From: Malus domestica
Lineage: Eukaryota; Streptophyta; Magnoliopsida; Rosales; Rosaceae
DNA length: 64,000 nucleotides
Direction: 5' to 3'
NCBI RefSeq assembly: GCF_042453785.1
Contig: NC_091672.1
Location: 811,001 to 875,000, forward strand
Shown here: positions 1 through 13,450 of the stretch, piece after piece
Position numbering within the stretch: position 1 is the stretch's first letter
How the letters are laid out: every line of letters starts with the position of its first letter
Position numbers and translations under genes: made by a program
Notes under the pieces: generated by a model
What the model was told of the DNA's origin: nothing
Database searches by the model: none
The model's input: only the letters and a program-made list of their open reading frames with translations

Positions 1-1383
1 ATGCGAGATGCTGATCAGGGAGGATCAATCGTCAATATATCTTCCATTGCTGGTATTAATCGTGGACATTTGCCTGGAGGTACAGCATACATTTGTTCAA
101 AGGCTGGCGTAAACACCTTAACAAAGGTATTATCTCTAACATGCTCATAGGGAAAATCATATTAATCGCGTAAGTTGAAGGCATTCTATTTTTGTTTCTT
201 TTGGCCTATATATGAAATATAAGAACTTGAAGGGACACCTGCCTCCTGAGAAACATAAGGCCGAAATTGTACATGGAGTGCATGATGACTTTTTTGGAGT
301 GCCAAACATAGACTGAAGGACCAAAATCTGCCTAGGAGTATTTCAATTCTTTTTTAGTCTTGTAGAGGAATATTGCCATTGAGGCTATGGGCTATACCCT
401 GTACTTTCCCTTATGCGCCCATTTTAAGCCGGTTTTGATTCTCGGTCTCTTTAGTTCATTAGTCGTAACATCTAAATGCCAAAATGCTTGCCATCTTCAT
501 GTGCTGTAACTTTTGTATGGGGAATTCCCAAAGACTTGGAAGTTTTTTGGCGTAAGCTTAACCAAGTTACCAGACTTTACCCAAACTTAATTAGTATCCA
601 ATTTCATCTCTGGCTCAACCCAAATAATGTGTTTCTTTGTTGGGTTAAGTTCAGAGCAGCTTGGGTTATCATCAGTCACTAAAGTGAGTTTACACAAAGC
701 TGTGGTTACCGCAAGCTCATGGTCGAAGTTTCCAGTTTGAACCATTGTACATCCTAGACATTGATCATTGTGGATTAGATGCTTGTCGAAAGGAAAAGTG
801 GAGGTGTTAAGAGAATTGAAGTTACTAGAATTGGGAATGAGACACAGTAAAACTAATATGACGGACACCAACACTATCATTGCCTATTCTTTCTTTCCCA
901 TTTTAAGATTTTATCCTCAACTTTGTCATAGCACCGGTACTACCTTTGCTTATTCTCTCGTTGTTTTATTTTTCTCTCATAAGTTTCACTATTTGTATTT
1001 CGTTTTGAGAATTTTCTTAAGGATTATGTTCTGTAGTTCTCTGCACATCGTAGTGTGGGTGACGGCTTTGATGGAACTATACTAAATCTTATTATTTTAA
1101 CCAGACTATGGCTATGGAGTTGGGGGTGCACAAAATCAGAGTGAACGCAATATCACCTGGACTTTTCAGGTCGGAAATTACGGAGGGTCTTATGCAAAAA
1201 AAATGGATACCCAATGTGGCTATGAAAATTGTCCCTTTACGAACATATGGGACTTCGGATCCAGCATTGACATCGCTACTTAGATATTTGGTACATGACT
1301 CTTCTGAATATGTGTCTGGCAACATTTACATTGTTGATGCAGGAACCACCTTGCCAGGTGTTCCTATTTTCTCTTCCCTCTGA
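1..1383 (+). CDS. Short-chain dehydrogenase/reductase, 3' part (partial gene)
   Basis: Two coding exons are visible, 1-126 and 1105-1383, joined by a GT-AG intron; the gene starts before the window. The first exon contains the SDR segment with the catalytic YxxxK (Tyr-Ile-Cys-Ser-Lys) and, before it, the beta-strand Asn-Ile-Ser-Ser with the catalytic Ser. The second exon carries the typical [10 protein letters not shown] strand, the substrate-loop region, and the C-terminal Gly-Asn-Ile-Tyr-Ile-Val-Asp-Ala-Gly strand of classical SDRs. Such proteins are NAD(P)H-dependent oxidoreductases of the FabG-like type (3-oxoacyl-ACP reductase family). The substrate cannot be told from this part. The TGA stop at 1381-1383 is followed by an AT-rich 3' UTR. 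The reading frame is intact and the family call is secure; the exact enzyme is not. Confidence 0.88.
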
Positions 1384-2800
1384 AGTTTTATGTAGATTTG
1401 TACTCATGAGGAACAGAAAAGAGTAGAGAAATAAATAAACGTACGATGAATACGTAAGGAAGCCCCTGACAAGTTCAAGATTTATGAATAATAGAAGGTA
1501 TGGCGGAATTCATTTTGTGGACTTACTGTTAGATTTTTATGTGCATTGAGATCATTTATGACATTGTTGCAAAACAGATTTTCAGTTTTAATTTTCAATT
1601 TTTCGTCAGACATGAAGAAGAGTGAAGGATGGCGGACGGATGTGGAAGAAATGTATACTACGAAATGGTACACTGCATCGAAACTAAAAATCAAAATTGA
1701 GAATTTGGCTACGGTTATATGTTGTAATGACATCCAATGACCATATCTACAACTGTCAATAGTATGATTATATTAAGTATTTCAATGTACCTTGCAGATT
1801 CCACCAAATATACACATTTGGAGCAAAATAAGGAAGGATTTCCTTTCGATGTATGTGCTTGCTTATCTTACGGTCTTTAATGTCACAAACCAAAACAAAC
1901 TCGCCAAAGAAAATTGTCCCTAGATTGTAATAAGTTAGATGGCAAGCTATCCTTGTCCAATACTCATCATAATTTTGGCCAACAAAATGCCAAATCTCCC
2001 GCCCCATAAATGTAATCCGTTGCATCCGTCCATGAATCTTTGGACGCTGGATCGTAGTCATGGGTTGATAGCTGTTTACGGGGCGAGAGTGACGAGACAG
2101 AGAGCACCAAGTGAGCAAGCCTTTTACTTCTCATACATTTCATTCAATTTTTTGCCATCAGATCGAATGAATTGAAGATCAACGATAAAACACTAAACAT
2201 AGATGAATGCAAGGTAATAATGGGAGTGAATAACACTATCAATTAGCTTTTGTCCTTTGGGTCAAATAGGAAGGAAGCTGTATAGTTTTACCGTATTTCC
2301 CTCTTGACCTCCCTACTGTCATCTCCTCCTCCGCTAACCTTTCCTGTGCGCGTGCAAAATAAATTACACAATACAAGATCAATCTCGTACCGGCGATGGC
2401 GACTGTGCCCGCTCCCGGAAAGCTGTCGTAATTGAGGTTAGCGGCTATCAATTCAATTTTACTATCAATTCGTTGGGAAATTTTAGGAGTAATATTATTA
2501 TTTTTGTAATTATCATCAACATGGTTTGATCAAAATGTTAGGGTTTGTGGATTGAGATTGAGATTGTGATTGAGTTTGCGATTGCGATTAAGTTGTCAAG
2601 ACAAATGAGGAATGTGAAGGGAACACTTGCAGGATTCGGTGGGGGGGGGGGGGGGGGGAATGTTGAGGCTTCCTATTTGTCAAGTCGTAATTTCAGCACT
2701 GTAATGCCTCTGTCTCCGTCTCTTTTCCATATGATTCAACAATTACACCCATCTCTTAATTCGTTCTTTGTCGTAATTAATTTGTATGATCCCAGCAGCA
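1384..2800. other. Intergenic, no gene recognised
   Basis: This stretch holds the 3' flank of the SDR gene and AT-rich DNA without a recognisable protein family. A minus-strand open frame at 1768-2118 and several shorter ones match nothing I know. A run of about 18 G residues lies at 2641-2658. Confidence 0.5.
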
Positions 2801-2811
2801 GCAGCATCGGG

Positions 2812-4592
2812 TTTTAAAAGACATTCCGGAATTTGTAAAGATTGTAGAAGTTGGTCCGAGGGATGGACTGTAGAATGAGAAGCACATTGTTCCTACCGCT
2901 GTCAAGGTTCAATTGATTCAAATGCTTGTTTCTTCTGGCTTGCCTGTTGTCGAGCCTACAAGTTTTGTCTCCCCAAATGGTCCCTCAGGTTAACTTTAGA
3001 CATTTTGTCTATGCTTCCATCAATTCACATTATGTAGCATATTCAATTATACATTGGACAAATGTTGTTCTTCTGTGGTTGTTTCGTGTCTGCCGCTTCT
3101 GAGCAATCAATCAGTTCCTTGTTTTCTAATGCTTTTCTCTTTGTTTTTTTTCTTGTTTCATACTGTTTGTGTAGTTCCATTGCGCCCCCTTGAAACCTTA
3201 ACAAGTTTTCATTTGTCAAGGGAATCTCTGAAGCATCTTTAAAATTATTCTTCATTGGCTATGGGTTTTCATGGCTGACTTTCTTCCCTGTCTTGCTCAT
3301 CTTTCAATTAAGAAAAATAGAACATAGAATTGTGACCAAAACTAAACTTCCTAATTTTGTTTAGTTAGTGCTCCGCTTGTATATACATGATTGAGCTACC
3401 ATAAACCGTAAGGTTAACCGTGTATTTTGTGTGTTAACTTCTATGGGTTTCTTTCCTCTCCAAGTACTGTCGTTCCAATGCTTGAAGCTGTTATTGGCAT
3501 GGTCCCGACTGACATGCCTGCTGTCCATTTTAATGAAACTTATGGGCAAGCTCTTTCAAACATACTAGCGTCACTCCAGGTAATCCACATTGCTTTTGAA
3601 TTTAGCAGGAAATTAAATAATATGTAGGTAGTTATAAATTTTGATATGGTTCGAGCTGACAAAATTAAAGTGTTAGTCCTCAGGCTAATTGTGTTTGTCT
3701 TGAAATTTTTTACCCCGATTAACACTATCAATAAACAGTTCATGTTTGAAAGGTTTTCAGAATTCATGCAGGAAAGTGCAAAGACTTAATTAATAGGTGT
3801 AGCAAAGTGTAAATGCCTCAATAATAGTTATTTAAAATCCTAGAAGATGTACAACGAAGTACATTTGGCACTTATTAAGGGACAAGGACGGTACTTAATA
3901 TGCCCTTGCCAACTCAATGGTCTGAGAGGACTAGTTTGGAGCGCTAGCAGTTCTTGTGGGTTCATCGTTGCTAAAATGAAGTGATAACAAGCTCAATGAA
4001 GTTGGTTCGGACATGCAATTTGGATTGGAAGTCATCTACATAGTCTTGAGCTTGTCACAGTTAGTGTGATGAACATCAAAATAAGCAAATGGAGCTCTTG
4101 AAGAAGGTGCATAATCCAAAATATAAGCTCAAACTTGAGAAAGTGAGCAATATTTGGAATCTGAACTCAAACGAAAGACAATAGATTTATTTATCGGCAC
4201 TTCAACACATTAAGTTGGGGCCCAAGGAAACAATGACACAATGAGAAATCACCAAACTGATTCCCATTCTTGTGACTACATGATTCTGTGGACTATACTT
4301 TTAGAATTCCGACTAATCTTAATGACATTTATTGTATTGGCAGATAGGAATCAGCACAGTGGATTCATCAGTATCAGGTCTTTGGGGTTGCCCGTATGCT
4401 AAAGGAGCTTCCGGAAATGTTGCCACGGAAGATGTTGTGTACATGCTGAATGGACTTGGAGTGAAGACCAATGTAGATGTTAAAAAACTCATGTTGGCTT
4501 GGGACTTTATCAGTAAGCACTTGGGGCGCTCATCTGGTTCAAAGACAGCAGTTGCCTTGGGTAAAGACACAGCTCCTGCCTCGAAGCTATGA
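2812..4592 (+). pseudogene. HMGCL: Hydroxymethylglutaryl-CoA lyase pseudogene
   Basis: Three remnants of the mitochondrial leucine-degradation enzyme that splits HMG-CoA into acetyl-CoA and acetoacetate are recognisable. About 2820-2987 encodes PEFVKIVEVGPRDGL, then a TAG where the family has Gln, then NEKHIVPTAVKVQLIQMLVS and the SFVSP strand. Its end has lost bases relative to the conserved PKWVPQ, although the exon-end GT is still there. The second remnant, about 3465-3579, encodes the VVPMLEAV...HFNETYGQALSNILASLQ segment. The third, 4344-4592, encodes GISTVDSSV...GCPYAKGASGN to the C-terminus, with Trp in place of the first Gly of the GGCPYA loop. Several central exons of the family (roughly from the ADAKDV segment to GDTIGVGTP) are missing between the first two. 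Introns survive, so this is a decayed gene copy and not a retrocopy. A functional paralogue probably exists elsewhere. Confidence 0.87.
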
Positions 4593-5149
4593 GGTACCAC
4601 CACTAGATTGTGCAAGTCTCAATGTGTTACGCTCTAAATTTATTGATACCTGAAATAAAGAGGGGGAGTCACTGTAAGTTGTTTTGGTGATGTGTGATGT
4701 ATTGATACAAGTACATTTGTGCAAAGCAAATGTGAGGTGAATCAAATTAGAGAATTGATGAGGACTAGATGGAGACTTGAGGCATGTTTGGTGACCCGGT
4801 TGGGATAGATTGTGACCAATTGAAATGGACATGAGTTCAGTCTGTTGTTTGTTGTGTTAAAATGTGAGATAGACATGATGAGTTATGAATCCAAATTAGA
4901 GTGGGTTATTTAATATATCCTTACAGGTGAATGGGTGCTGAGATAAAATTATTGAAATTACCAACCGGCAAATGGATGGGTCGTAGAAATAGGTGGATGG
5001 GGACGTCGGGAGGAGTGTCCGGAGTTGGATTGGGTTCGACGTAAAATATAGAGGGGTTATATGATGTTGTTGCTGTCGAAAGCAGCGTCCACACCTCCTC
5101 GTCGGCAGCCGTCGAGTCGCAGGTCACCAATATTTGTCTCTCAATTTTT
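4593..5149. other. Intergenic, nothing recognised
   Basis: Moderately AT-rich sequence downstream of the HMG-CoA lyase pseudogene. I see no gene or clear repeat here. Confidence 0.4.
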
Positions 5150-5573
5150 TATCGTTGGTTTCAGTATGGTTACCGTACCAAAACTTTTGTACCATTTACC
5201 ATTCCAAAATTTTGGTATTGCAAAATCAATTATCATTACCGTGACAAATTTTCAGTACTACCAACGTTTGGTATGTCAAATAGTTGGTTGACATGGTATG
5301 GTAATTGTAAGTACCATTTTGTTTCGAGCCATTTTTGTGGTTGACATGATTTTATATATATTTCATGTACTAAACACTAAATATATATAATAATATAGAT
5401 TTATATTTTTCAGTACAGTACGGTAATGCCGTGGTAATGGCATCGAATACTAAGACCGTACCAGAAAACTTTGGTTTAGTACATTACCGTGCCATTACCG
5501 ATTGAGACAAAAAGCTTGGCACAAAATCGGTATGATACGATTGGCACGGTAATTTGACAAAAATCCACCCCTA
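5150..5573. repeat. Foldback MITE-like repeat rich in GGTA/TACC
   Basis: The left half carries many copies of TACCGTACC- and TTTGGTA-like words. The right half carries their reverse complements (GGTACGGTC- and ATTACCGTGCC-like words) around an AT-rich core at 5345-5415, so the two halves can pair. The right edge ends in a CCACCCCTA-like string typical of many plant hAT-type MITEs. Ends and target duplication are not sharp. Confidence 0.5.
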
Positions 5574-5814
5574 CCTATAATGTAGCTTAACATCAACATA
5601 ATAAGGGTAGAACAAAGTTGAAGAAAATATTATGCACAAAATGCATGAGACATGGCGATACATTTACAGGAACAGGAAAGTATGATTACATTTATAGGAA
5701 AAGGAAAAGGAAAGTATGATGAGACATGGCAATTTGGGACCTCATTGGCGATTAGTCCTATCCTTCGAGGTGTAGAATACCTCAGGCTTGGGCCAAAAAC
5801 ATAAAAAAAAAAAA

Positions 5815-5960
5815 TCACAAACTTTTAATCTATACAATTTGGTAAGTAGTGGCCGCATGTTCTCACTCTTCATTATTATTAAGTAGGGGTCTCATGTTCG
5901 ACTCTCATGACGATATCTATCCTGCATGGTCTCTTGTGATGCCGCCACCTCTGCAATTAT
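5815..5960. repeat. SINE-like dispersed repeat fragment
   Basis: The words AAGTAGGGGTCTCATGTTCG and GACTCTCATGACGATA resemble a pol III B box and its flank. The same stretch, in diverged form, recurs at about 19650-19750. It looks like a degraded SINE or a similar short dispersed repeat. Confidence 0.35.
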
Positions 5961-6121
5961 CGTTATCCTTCACACAGCCCACCAGTTATTGCCCTAACCT
6001 AAAATCATAGAGGAAAAATGGTCCAAAAAAAAGAGAGGATAAAAGGGAGGATGAGGAGAAAACAAGTGCTGCAACTTTATGGATTTGAAAGGAAAAAACA
6101 GGGAGGTGCCTAAATTTCTAC

Positions 6122-9100
6122 CTAATTTACCATCGGCTTCTTGACAATCTTAACACTGTCGTAGAAGCGCCTAAGCTCCTTCATAGCCTTTTCCTCGATC
6201 TGAATTGACCGAATTGGTGACGGTTGATCTACCTCCGGTTTGAACCACCGGTTCACTCCAGAAGTATCCAGTGGCGATCCCTGACCACTTGTGACTGAGA
6301 ATCCGGTGGTTTTTGTCTTTGGACTCTGGGATACACTCTGGTGTTGCTTGCCCTGCTTTGAGACATAAAAAGACGGGTAAGAGTTCCGTAAATTAAATCC
6401 GTCAAAACATCATCACTGGCAATGCAGTAACAAGAACGTAACCCAAAGTTAAAATACAGAATTCCTAACACATAAGAAAGATAATAAAATGTCGGCACAC
6501 ATAGTATGCGAGAAAGAGGGTGCAAATCATATACCTGCTGCATTTGGATGTCCCTCAGAGATGGGCGAGAAACAAGGGGAGGAGTTCCTGAAGCAGTCCA
6601 AGAAGGTGTGCCTCTATCTCCATCAGATGCCAGTGGAGTATGGGTTGAAACCAACGGTATTGGCTTGGAAGGTAAAAAAGAACTCAGACGAATCTTTCCA
6701 TCACTTCTATCATCGAAAGGATCTTCTGGGTGACTTTTGTTCCCAGTTGACTGACTCTCCTTGGTTTTTCTTTGCTCATCCTGAATCTCGCGAAGGGATG
6801 CAAACCCTTTGGAAAATTTAGCACCACCCCATGCTGGGCCTTCACTTTTTGGGGATGGTGGAGGGGGTGCAACATGCTTGGGGGCATCATCAAGAGCGCC
6901 ACTCAAGAACATAGAAAGCCCACCCTTTTTATTCTTCTTCTTGGACACTATTGGTGATGAACACTTGTTATTTGTTAGGTTTAAATTGTCCTTCTTAACA
7001 CACAAAGCTGACTCTTGATTGGTTTGGCTTGTCGCAATCCCTTCAATCATGGCATGCTCCTCCTATCACACGTAAAATTTCAAACAATTTAGAAAATGAG
7101 ATGAATTGCTTGACATACATAATATAAAACTTCTGTTCACACTAAGCCATATAACATATTTAAACAAACACAAGGGTCACAAAAATCAAGCCCATGTTTA
7201 GCAAGAAGGCAATAATCTGATGAAAATTAAGAAATGCAGGTTATAATAGTGGGCAAATAGCATGGCAAGATCAAGCTAAATGATTGCGCTAGTGTGTGCG
7301 CCTTGATGTTTAATATATACATTTTCCCATCTAGGTGGGGTGAAGTGATATAGGAAGTAATTAAGGGAAGGTCAAATTCAATACCTCTATCTACATAATG
7401 CTTCATTATGCACATGCTAAACCCGTAAATCCTTATTATTGAAAAGATTCCCAAGCCCATTTAAAGTTTCAAACGTCACAAAAGAAAAACAAAATCAGCT
7501 TAACATGAACTGACAAAAGATTTGTAGTCGATAACCATCACTTACTCAATCTTGATAAGAAAATTAATTCAAAAAATTCACAAGCTCACCTTATCCTTTG
7601 AGGTTTGAGAGGTTTCAGTATTCAAGAAACCATTTGCATGGTTTAGTTCTCCTTCATTTCCCGAAAAACACAAACCTATATCCACTTGTGTTGCCATCTT
7701 TTTGTTCCTTTTCTTCTGTTTTTTTGATGGCTCAACCTTTTTGTTCCCTTTTCCATCTAGCAAAACTGACGATGGTGTCTTCAACTGTGGTGTCTCAACT
7801 GGAACACCAAGCTCAGCCAGCGAGCTCTCTAGAGCTGACCTCGTTTGGAGCTTTGCAATTTGCTGGTCATCAAGAACTTGCCCCCTAGACTGTTTTGCTT
7901 CAAGCATCTCAATCTGCTGCAGCTTTTTCCGCAAGGCTCGAACTTGCTTTTCAATACCATGATTTGGATCATCTTTGGGTTGAAGAAAGGAATCTGCTCT
8001 TTGGTGGATTTCATTTTTCCAGATGGATTGCTCTGTATGGCCATCACGCGTCCTTTGAACCTCACCGTTACTATCTTCCTCTTCACTATAAATAATAGCA
8101 GGAAAAGTAGCTGTAGGAGTTGGGAAACAACGGTAACTCCATGGTTCAGATGACCTTAGGTCCAATACGTTTTCAAGGTTAGCTAGAACATCTGGTGAAG
8201 CACTAGCAATAGCTTGTGATGATACTGTAAAAATATAGTCAAGGTTGCGTATGGCAATCTCCTGCAGTTAAAAAAAGAACAGCCCCAATAATTAAAATCA
8301 ATTAATATAACATGTAAAATAGAAAGCTTTGCATCACAAGTTGCAAAACCAGAAGCATAAGACAATGGCGCAGCTCAAATATCAAATGTTTTTTGGACAA
8401 ATTTTAGGAAAATACAAAGACCTATCTGATAATTTCAGCCATCAGTGATACGCCCATCCAACCACACACACAGACACAGAGGGAGGGAGAGAGATTCAAA
8501 TCAGGTACAATTTGAGACAGATTAAAAGTTAAATAACTTTTCTTTCAAATATTGAGCAGTCAAAGAATACCTCACAGTACTTCCGCAAATCATCTGCCAC
8601 GAGTGAATCGGCAATTTCGAGCAGTTGAATAGTATTTCGTGGCTCCACTAGATTCTCTGCAGCCACTTTTTGACAAAGACTTTTCAAGCTCGGTATGGGC
8701 TTCTTCCCAGCATCATCATTTTGGATAGTAGGTAAAACATTGTCAGACTCCATGTCATTGAACATAAGATCTTCATCAAGCTCTTCTAGCTCATCTTTGG
8801 CATTTGACTTCTGCTTCGGAGGGTTATTGGAAGTGTAGGCAGGGTGATAAAGGGAGCCAATAATCAACAAGTGTGTTTCGCCTACAGAAACTGAAGTAGC
8901 CCGCTTCGTACCATGTAACCGAGTCGCAACTGGTGGCTTATCCTTACCATTCTTCCCATCCCACATGTAAACATCACCTGTAGCTGTAACTGCGGCAGTC
9001 CAGTATTTCCCTGCAGATATGTTCACCATACTTCTTCCACTCAATGAATACAGCTGTACAAACAAACAAAAGAACGGAGAGAAGATTAGTGATTTAACAT

Positions 9101-12058
9101 GTGTCGCCCAAAGGATAAAACAATCAACAAATCACTAATTTACTAAAGTAAAACCTGCTGGCTTCTGAAATCCGGATCTGATGACACCCAATAAAATAAT
9201 GCGCCATCATCTGTCAGAGCTGTGCTATATACCATCCCTGCAGCTATAGAAACCACATGAAGCCGTTCCTTGCGATGAAACTTCAAAGTGGTAGTTCCAC
9301 TCTTTTTCAAGTTTCTTGCAATTAAAACACGTTTTGGCGTGACAATGCGATGACCCCAAGTGTATACCTGGCACATAAATACATACAGAATTAGGCTCAA
9401 ATAAAGCAAATAGAGGAAAGTTTTCACAAGATCCCAGGCACGAACATAGTCTATAAATGTATCGTGAAATGAATACCAGATAAAAGTACTAATGTTTGAG
9501 CCTATTGAAAAATATGCAATTTTAAATCAGGTTCAAAATTACCTCCCCATCAACTCCCAATATAATTGTGTGATATTTTGCTGCTGCAACCCCTTTAAAA
9601 ACCTTGCCTTTCAAGGATTCAACTAATCTTGGGGTGTAGTTTGAAGCAGAGTTAGATGTACCATAGCCAAGCTGACCTTCCCTATTGCACCCCCATGTGA
9701 AAACTTCACCACCGTTTGAAACAACAGCAGTGTGCTTGTTGGCGGCAGCAACTGCAACAACTTTTGACCTAAGGGAACTCACTCTACGAGGTGTAGGTTG
9801 GGTATCCACGGAAGTGTAGCCAAGCTGACCCTCTACATAACATCACGTGAATGAATCAATTTTCTATGGTCGTCAATCTCAGCAATAAATTGATCACAAA
9901 TCAATTTTCTTACAAGTTGAATTGTGAATGTAGCCATTGACTAAAGAATACAAAATTTGTGTTTCTTTTATTATGATCAGTAAGTAATTTGAAAATTGCA
10001 AACCCTTTTAGTTGGCAGTTTAAATCCCCATATGATTTACCTCTATTGGACCCCCAGGTGAACACTTCCCCACCCTCCGTAGCAATAACGGTGTGATGTT
10101 TAGCTGCCGCAATTGCCTTCACCCGACGGGACCCTATACCAAATGTCACGTGACGCGGTGTGATAACTGCAGCTTGACCGCTGAAATGCATATAATAAAA
10201 TGGATTTGACTGGCGATTCGCAAAAAAGTGTAACTAGGTAAAGCACGCAGATTTCAACTGATTAGCCACATTTTTTTAGTGAAAGGTGACAAAACTCGAC
10301 TTCTACTTCATACAGTGAATAAACCTTCAGAAATATACTGCCTTTTAACTTTGCATCTCATCTTTTTACAAGTTCAAGATGAAAAGTTCCTTCAACGTAG
10401 AAGCTACATTCATACATAAGGACAAGCATAATAGTGTACCCATACATGGATATATAATGTTAGGAGTATTACACACTTAAATTTGGTTATGTTAATGAAT
10501 TTAATTTGTCCAAACAATTCACACATTAAGAACTGTTTGGTACCTAATTTTACACAGTATGTGGAAATGCTAAATCAACCGAGGTTATAAACTTATAGTA
10601 TAGTAAATGTCTGTACCTGTGTATATCAAAATCAGGGTGACCAAGTCGTCCTCCTCTTCCAAACCCCCAAGTGTAGACTTCTCCTCGAGAAGTGACTGCC
10701 ACACTATGGAACTTAGCAGCAGAAACCAACTTGATTAAAGAACAACGAAGAACATCAACCTTGCATGGTAACTTTTGTATGTGTGCATTTCCAGTTCCAA
10801 GTTGATAGTTTGTACCACTTCCCCAACTATAAACCTCCGTCGTAACTGAAGACAACAACAGGAATCAGCTAATCTCTAAGCACAAGTAAGATCAGTCTGA
10901 AAAAATATATTATGATCCTCAGAAACCTTGGCGAAACACAGCGGTAGATACCAGAGTTGTGTCCATTTTGAAGAGCTTGCAAGACAGGCCCAGAGAGGAG
11001 ATCAATAGGTGTTCGAGATTTAGAATCCTCTAGTGTGATAGAAGCACCAGACTGGAGAAGTATACTTGCCACTGCAAGATGACCAAAATGGAGAGCTCTG
11101 TGAAGGCTACTCCATCCAGATTCCCCATCCTGCAATAAAGGATACGAAGGGCCATGCAAAGAGAAATCATAAATACCAGTTTCGATATTAAATGAAAATT
11201 AAAAATGAAACCCAACCAAAACACAAAAGTATCACTCAAAATATCAATTCATTTTGTTATATGAATGAATCTTACTTTCCTGATCCAACTGTTTGAAATA
11301 ATTGGAAATTATAGCCTTCAGAAAGTAAAAGCATTAAAAAAACCATAAAATCACAAAATTGTCACATTCTTTGCAAATGAGGCCTATTTGTAAAAATTCA
11401 TGGCCAAACAGTTTTAAATTGTAGTTATCTAAAAATTGAGTAATTCTTTTATTTACCTTTTTTTTACATGGTAAAAACTTAGATTAGCAATTTACTAGAA
11501 ACTCAACATGGAAATTAAGTGAAACAAATGATATCATATCATGGGATGATATCATAGCAGTTCGATTATATCCTTGACCTCCGGTTGCTTTAGGTCTCTA
11601 ATAATTTGCTATTTCCTAGAACATTTATTTAACTGCAGGTCTGATTAACTGAATTTTATGGAAGTCACAACAGACAGCAACTCAAAAACACAATTGGCAA
11701 TAAGAAATAAATAAATCTCAAGTATATAAAACAAACAGCTTAATAGCCAGTAGCAACAACATAAAAGCATTCATGTCACATAATGATCAGTAAAGTAACA
11801 AACCCTAATATCTGGGTCAGCGCCAGCCGCAAGAAGCCTCCTAACAATGGGAATGTGGTTTCTCCATGTTGCAATATGAAGAGGAGTGAGACCAAAAATG
11901 TTTCTTGAATTTATATCACCACCACTCTTCTTCAGTAAACCTAGTGCTGAATCCACATCAGCCAATGATCCTTCTCGCACAACAAAGCAAAGATCTTTCT
12001 GGGTTCCAGTCGACAGAAATTTGCGAGGAGGCTTTTGTCCTTGAGGTGAGGCTTCCAT
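6122..12058 (-). CDS. Ankyrin-repeat and RCC1-repeat protein (At3g03790-like), ten coding exons
   Basis: Exons (minus): 12058-11804, 11129-10952, 10845-10617, 10180-10041, 9832-9543, 9367-9155, 9053-8571, 8261-7590, about 7062-6535 and 6352-6122. Phases agree and give about 1072 residues. Residues 25-120 form ankyrin repeats (GLTPLHIATWRNH, GWSSLHRALHFGH). About residues 145-430 are RCC1 propeller blades (VYSWGSGTNYQLG, VYTWGFGRGGRLG, VFTWGCNREGQLG). A BTB/BACK-like helical part follows (NTIQLLEIADSLVADDLRKY). The C-terminal third is Lys/Ser/Pro-rich with a predicted coiled coil (KQVRALRKKLQQIEMLEAKQ). This matches the plant ankyrin-RCC1 family related to animal inhibitor of Bruton kinase. 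The role is probably scaffolding, and the biochemical function is not established. The start is the ATG giving MEASPQGQ, preceded by a 5'-UTR exon. The gene is divergent from AAPT1. Confidence 0.9.
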
Positions 12059-13114
12059 TAGTATAAAAAACAAGGCTGAATGCCACTACGTAACGATTAA
12101 TATGTTGTCACCAGACAAGTAGAATGTCAGTTCATGACCAACAAACCCTGGAGGCTCTTGTTGAAGTTGGTGTCGTCTAATCCATGTTCCACTTGATTTC
12201 CAATCCAATATCTAGATAGCCAAGTAGCTATGCCAGCGTCGGCATCCTTGTGCTGAACACAATCCCCTCACAGACCCCAATCACCGTTCCTCCTCTAACA
12301 GAGACATTCAGTAGACAAGTGACGCGAGAGACTGTATTCGAAGTTACTCTGACAGTACAATATACCCTTCACGCTGACCAACTGAAACAAATTTGAAACA
12401 ACATTAACAATTAAACAAATTGCACGGGTTGCCAAAAGGATATATTACCTATGTCGTACAGCTACACCCTGAATGACTGCCAATTCCATCCTAAAAATGC
12501 TAGAAATGAAAGTAAAATTCTACCCCAAATTACGTAGATGCTTTTTTTTTTTTCACATATTGGCAATTAATGGGCAGATCACTATATCAGCTCTTACATG
12601 GACCACATTGCTCATCTACTTTCAGTACAGAATATAATTTATCCATACAAGATTTGTTCGTCTACCCACTTCTCCTCATCAGTTGGCCAATAGTCCAATG
12701 ACAAATCGAAAGATGAAATTTTCCAAACAAATCCCCTAATCACTCAATCGATTCCAAATTCAAACTTTAATACCCAATCGATTCAAAATTCAAACTTTAA
12801 CACCCAATCGACTCAAAAATTCAAAATTCAAAGTTCATCACAATAATGACTCGCTACAAATCTACGAATCAAGTTATAATTTTCAAAACCCAAATAAAAG
12901 AAGAATCACATGAATTTGAACAGTACCAATCAAACCAAACCATGCCCACCACCAGAAAAAGGATTTCCGATAAGAAAAATGAGATACGAAACTAACAATA
13001 CTGGAATGGTAAGAAGAGCAATGTGAAGAACAAACTAACCACTAAAAATGGTGGTTCCCAATACCAAAACACACCGAAATACCAGAAAACACCAATACCC
13101 ATTGTCCAGAAACT

Positions 13115-13437
13115 AAAATAAATCACAAAAACAGAGATAATTAGCTCAGAAATTAACTCACCAACTCAAATAGATCCCACCATTCCAAAATAAATCATTA
13201 AAATTTACCCAAGAAAAGGATAACACGAAAATAAATCACAAAAACAGAGATAATTAGCTCAGAAATTAACTCACCAACTCAAATGGATCCCACCATTCCA
13301 AAATAAATCATTAAAATTTACCCAAGAAAAGGATAACACGAAAATAAATCCCAAAAACAGAGATAATTAACTCAGAAATTAACTCACATCATCAAAATTT
13401 ACCCAAGAAAAGGATAATACGAAAATAAAATCACCTG
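13115..13437. repeat. 113-bp minisatellite, about 2.9 copies
   Basis: Units start at about 13115, 13228 and 13341, each beginning AAAATAAATC(A/C)C(A)AAAACAGAG. The first two are almost identical and the third is internally shortened. Block A' (27.72-27.84 kb) has only one unit, so the array grew, or was lost in the other copy, after the duplication. It lies inside the leader intron of the ankyrin-RCC1 gene. Confidence 0.85.
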
Positions 13438-13449
13438 TTTTTCCTCTGG

Positions 13450-13450
<1 letters not shown>

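Noticed and set aside
1768-2118. 116-codon minus-strand frame upstream of the HMG-CoA lyase pseudogene
   Set aside because: It has no recognisable domain, no splice context and no partner frame. It could be chance.
2545-2817. 90-codon frame as the N-terminal exon of HMG-CoA lyase
   Set aside because: It is built on simple AT/GA repeats and a poly-G run and does not resemble the family N-terminus as I know it.
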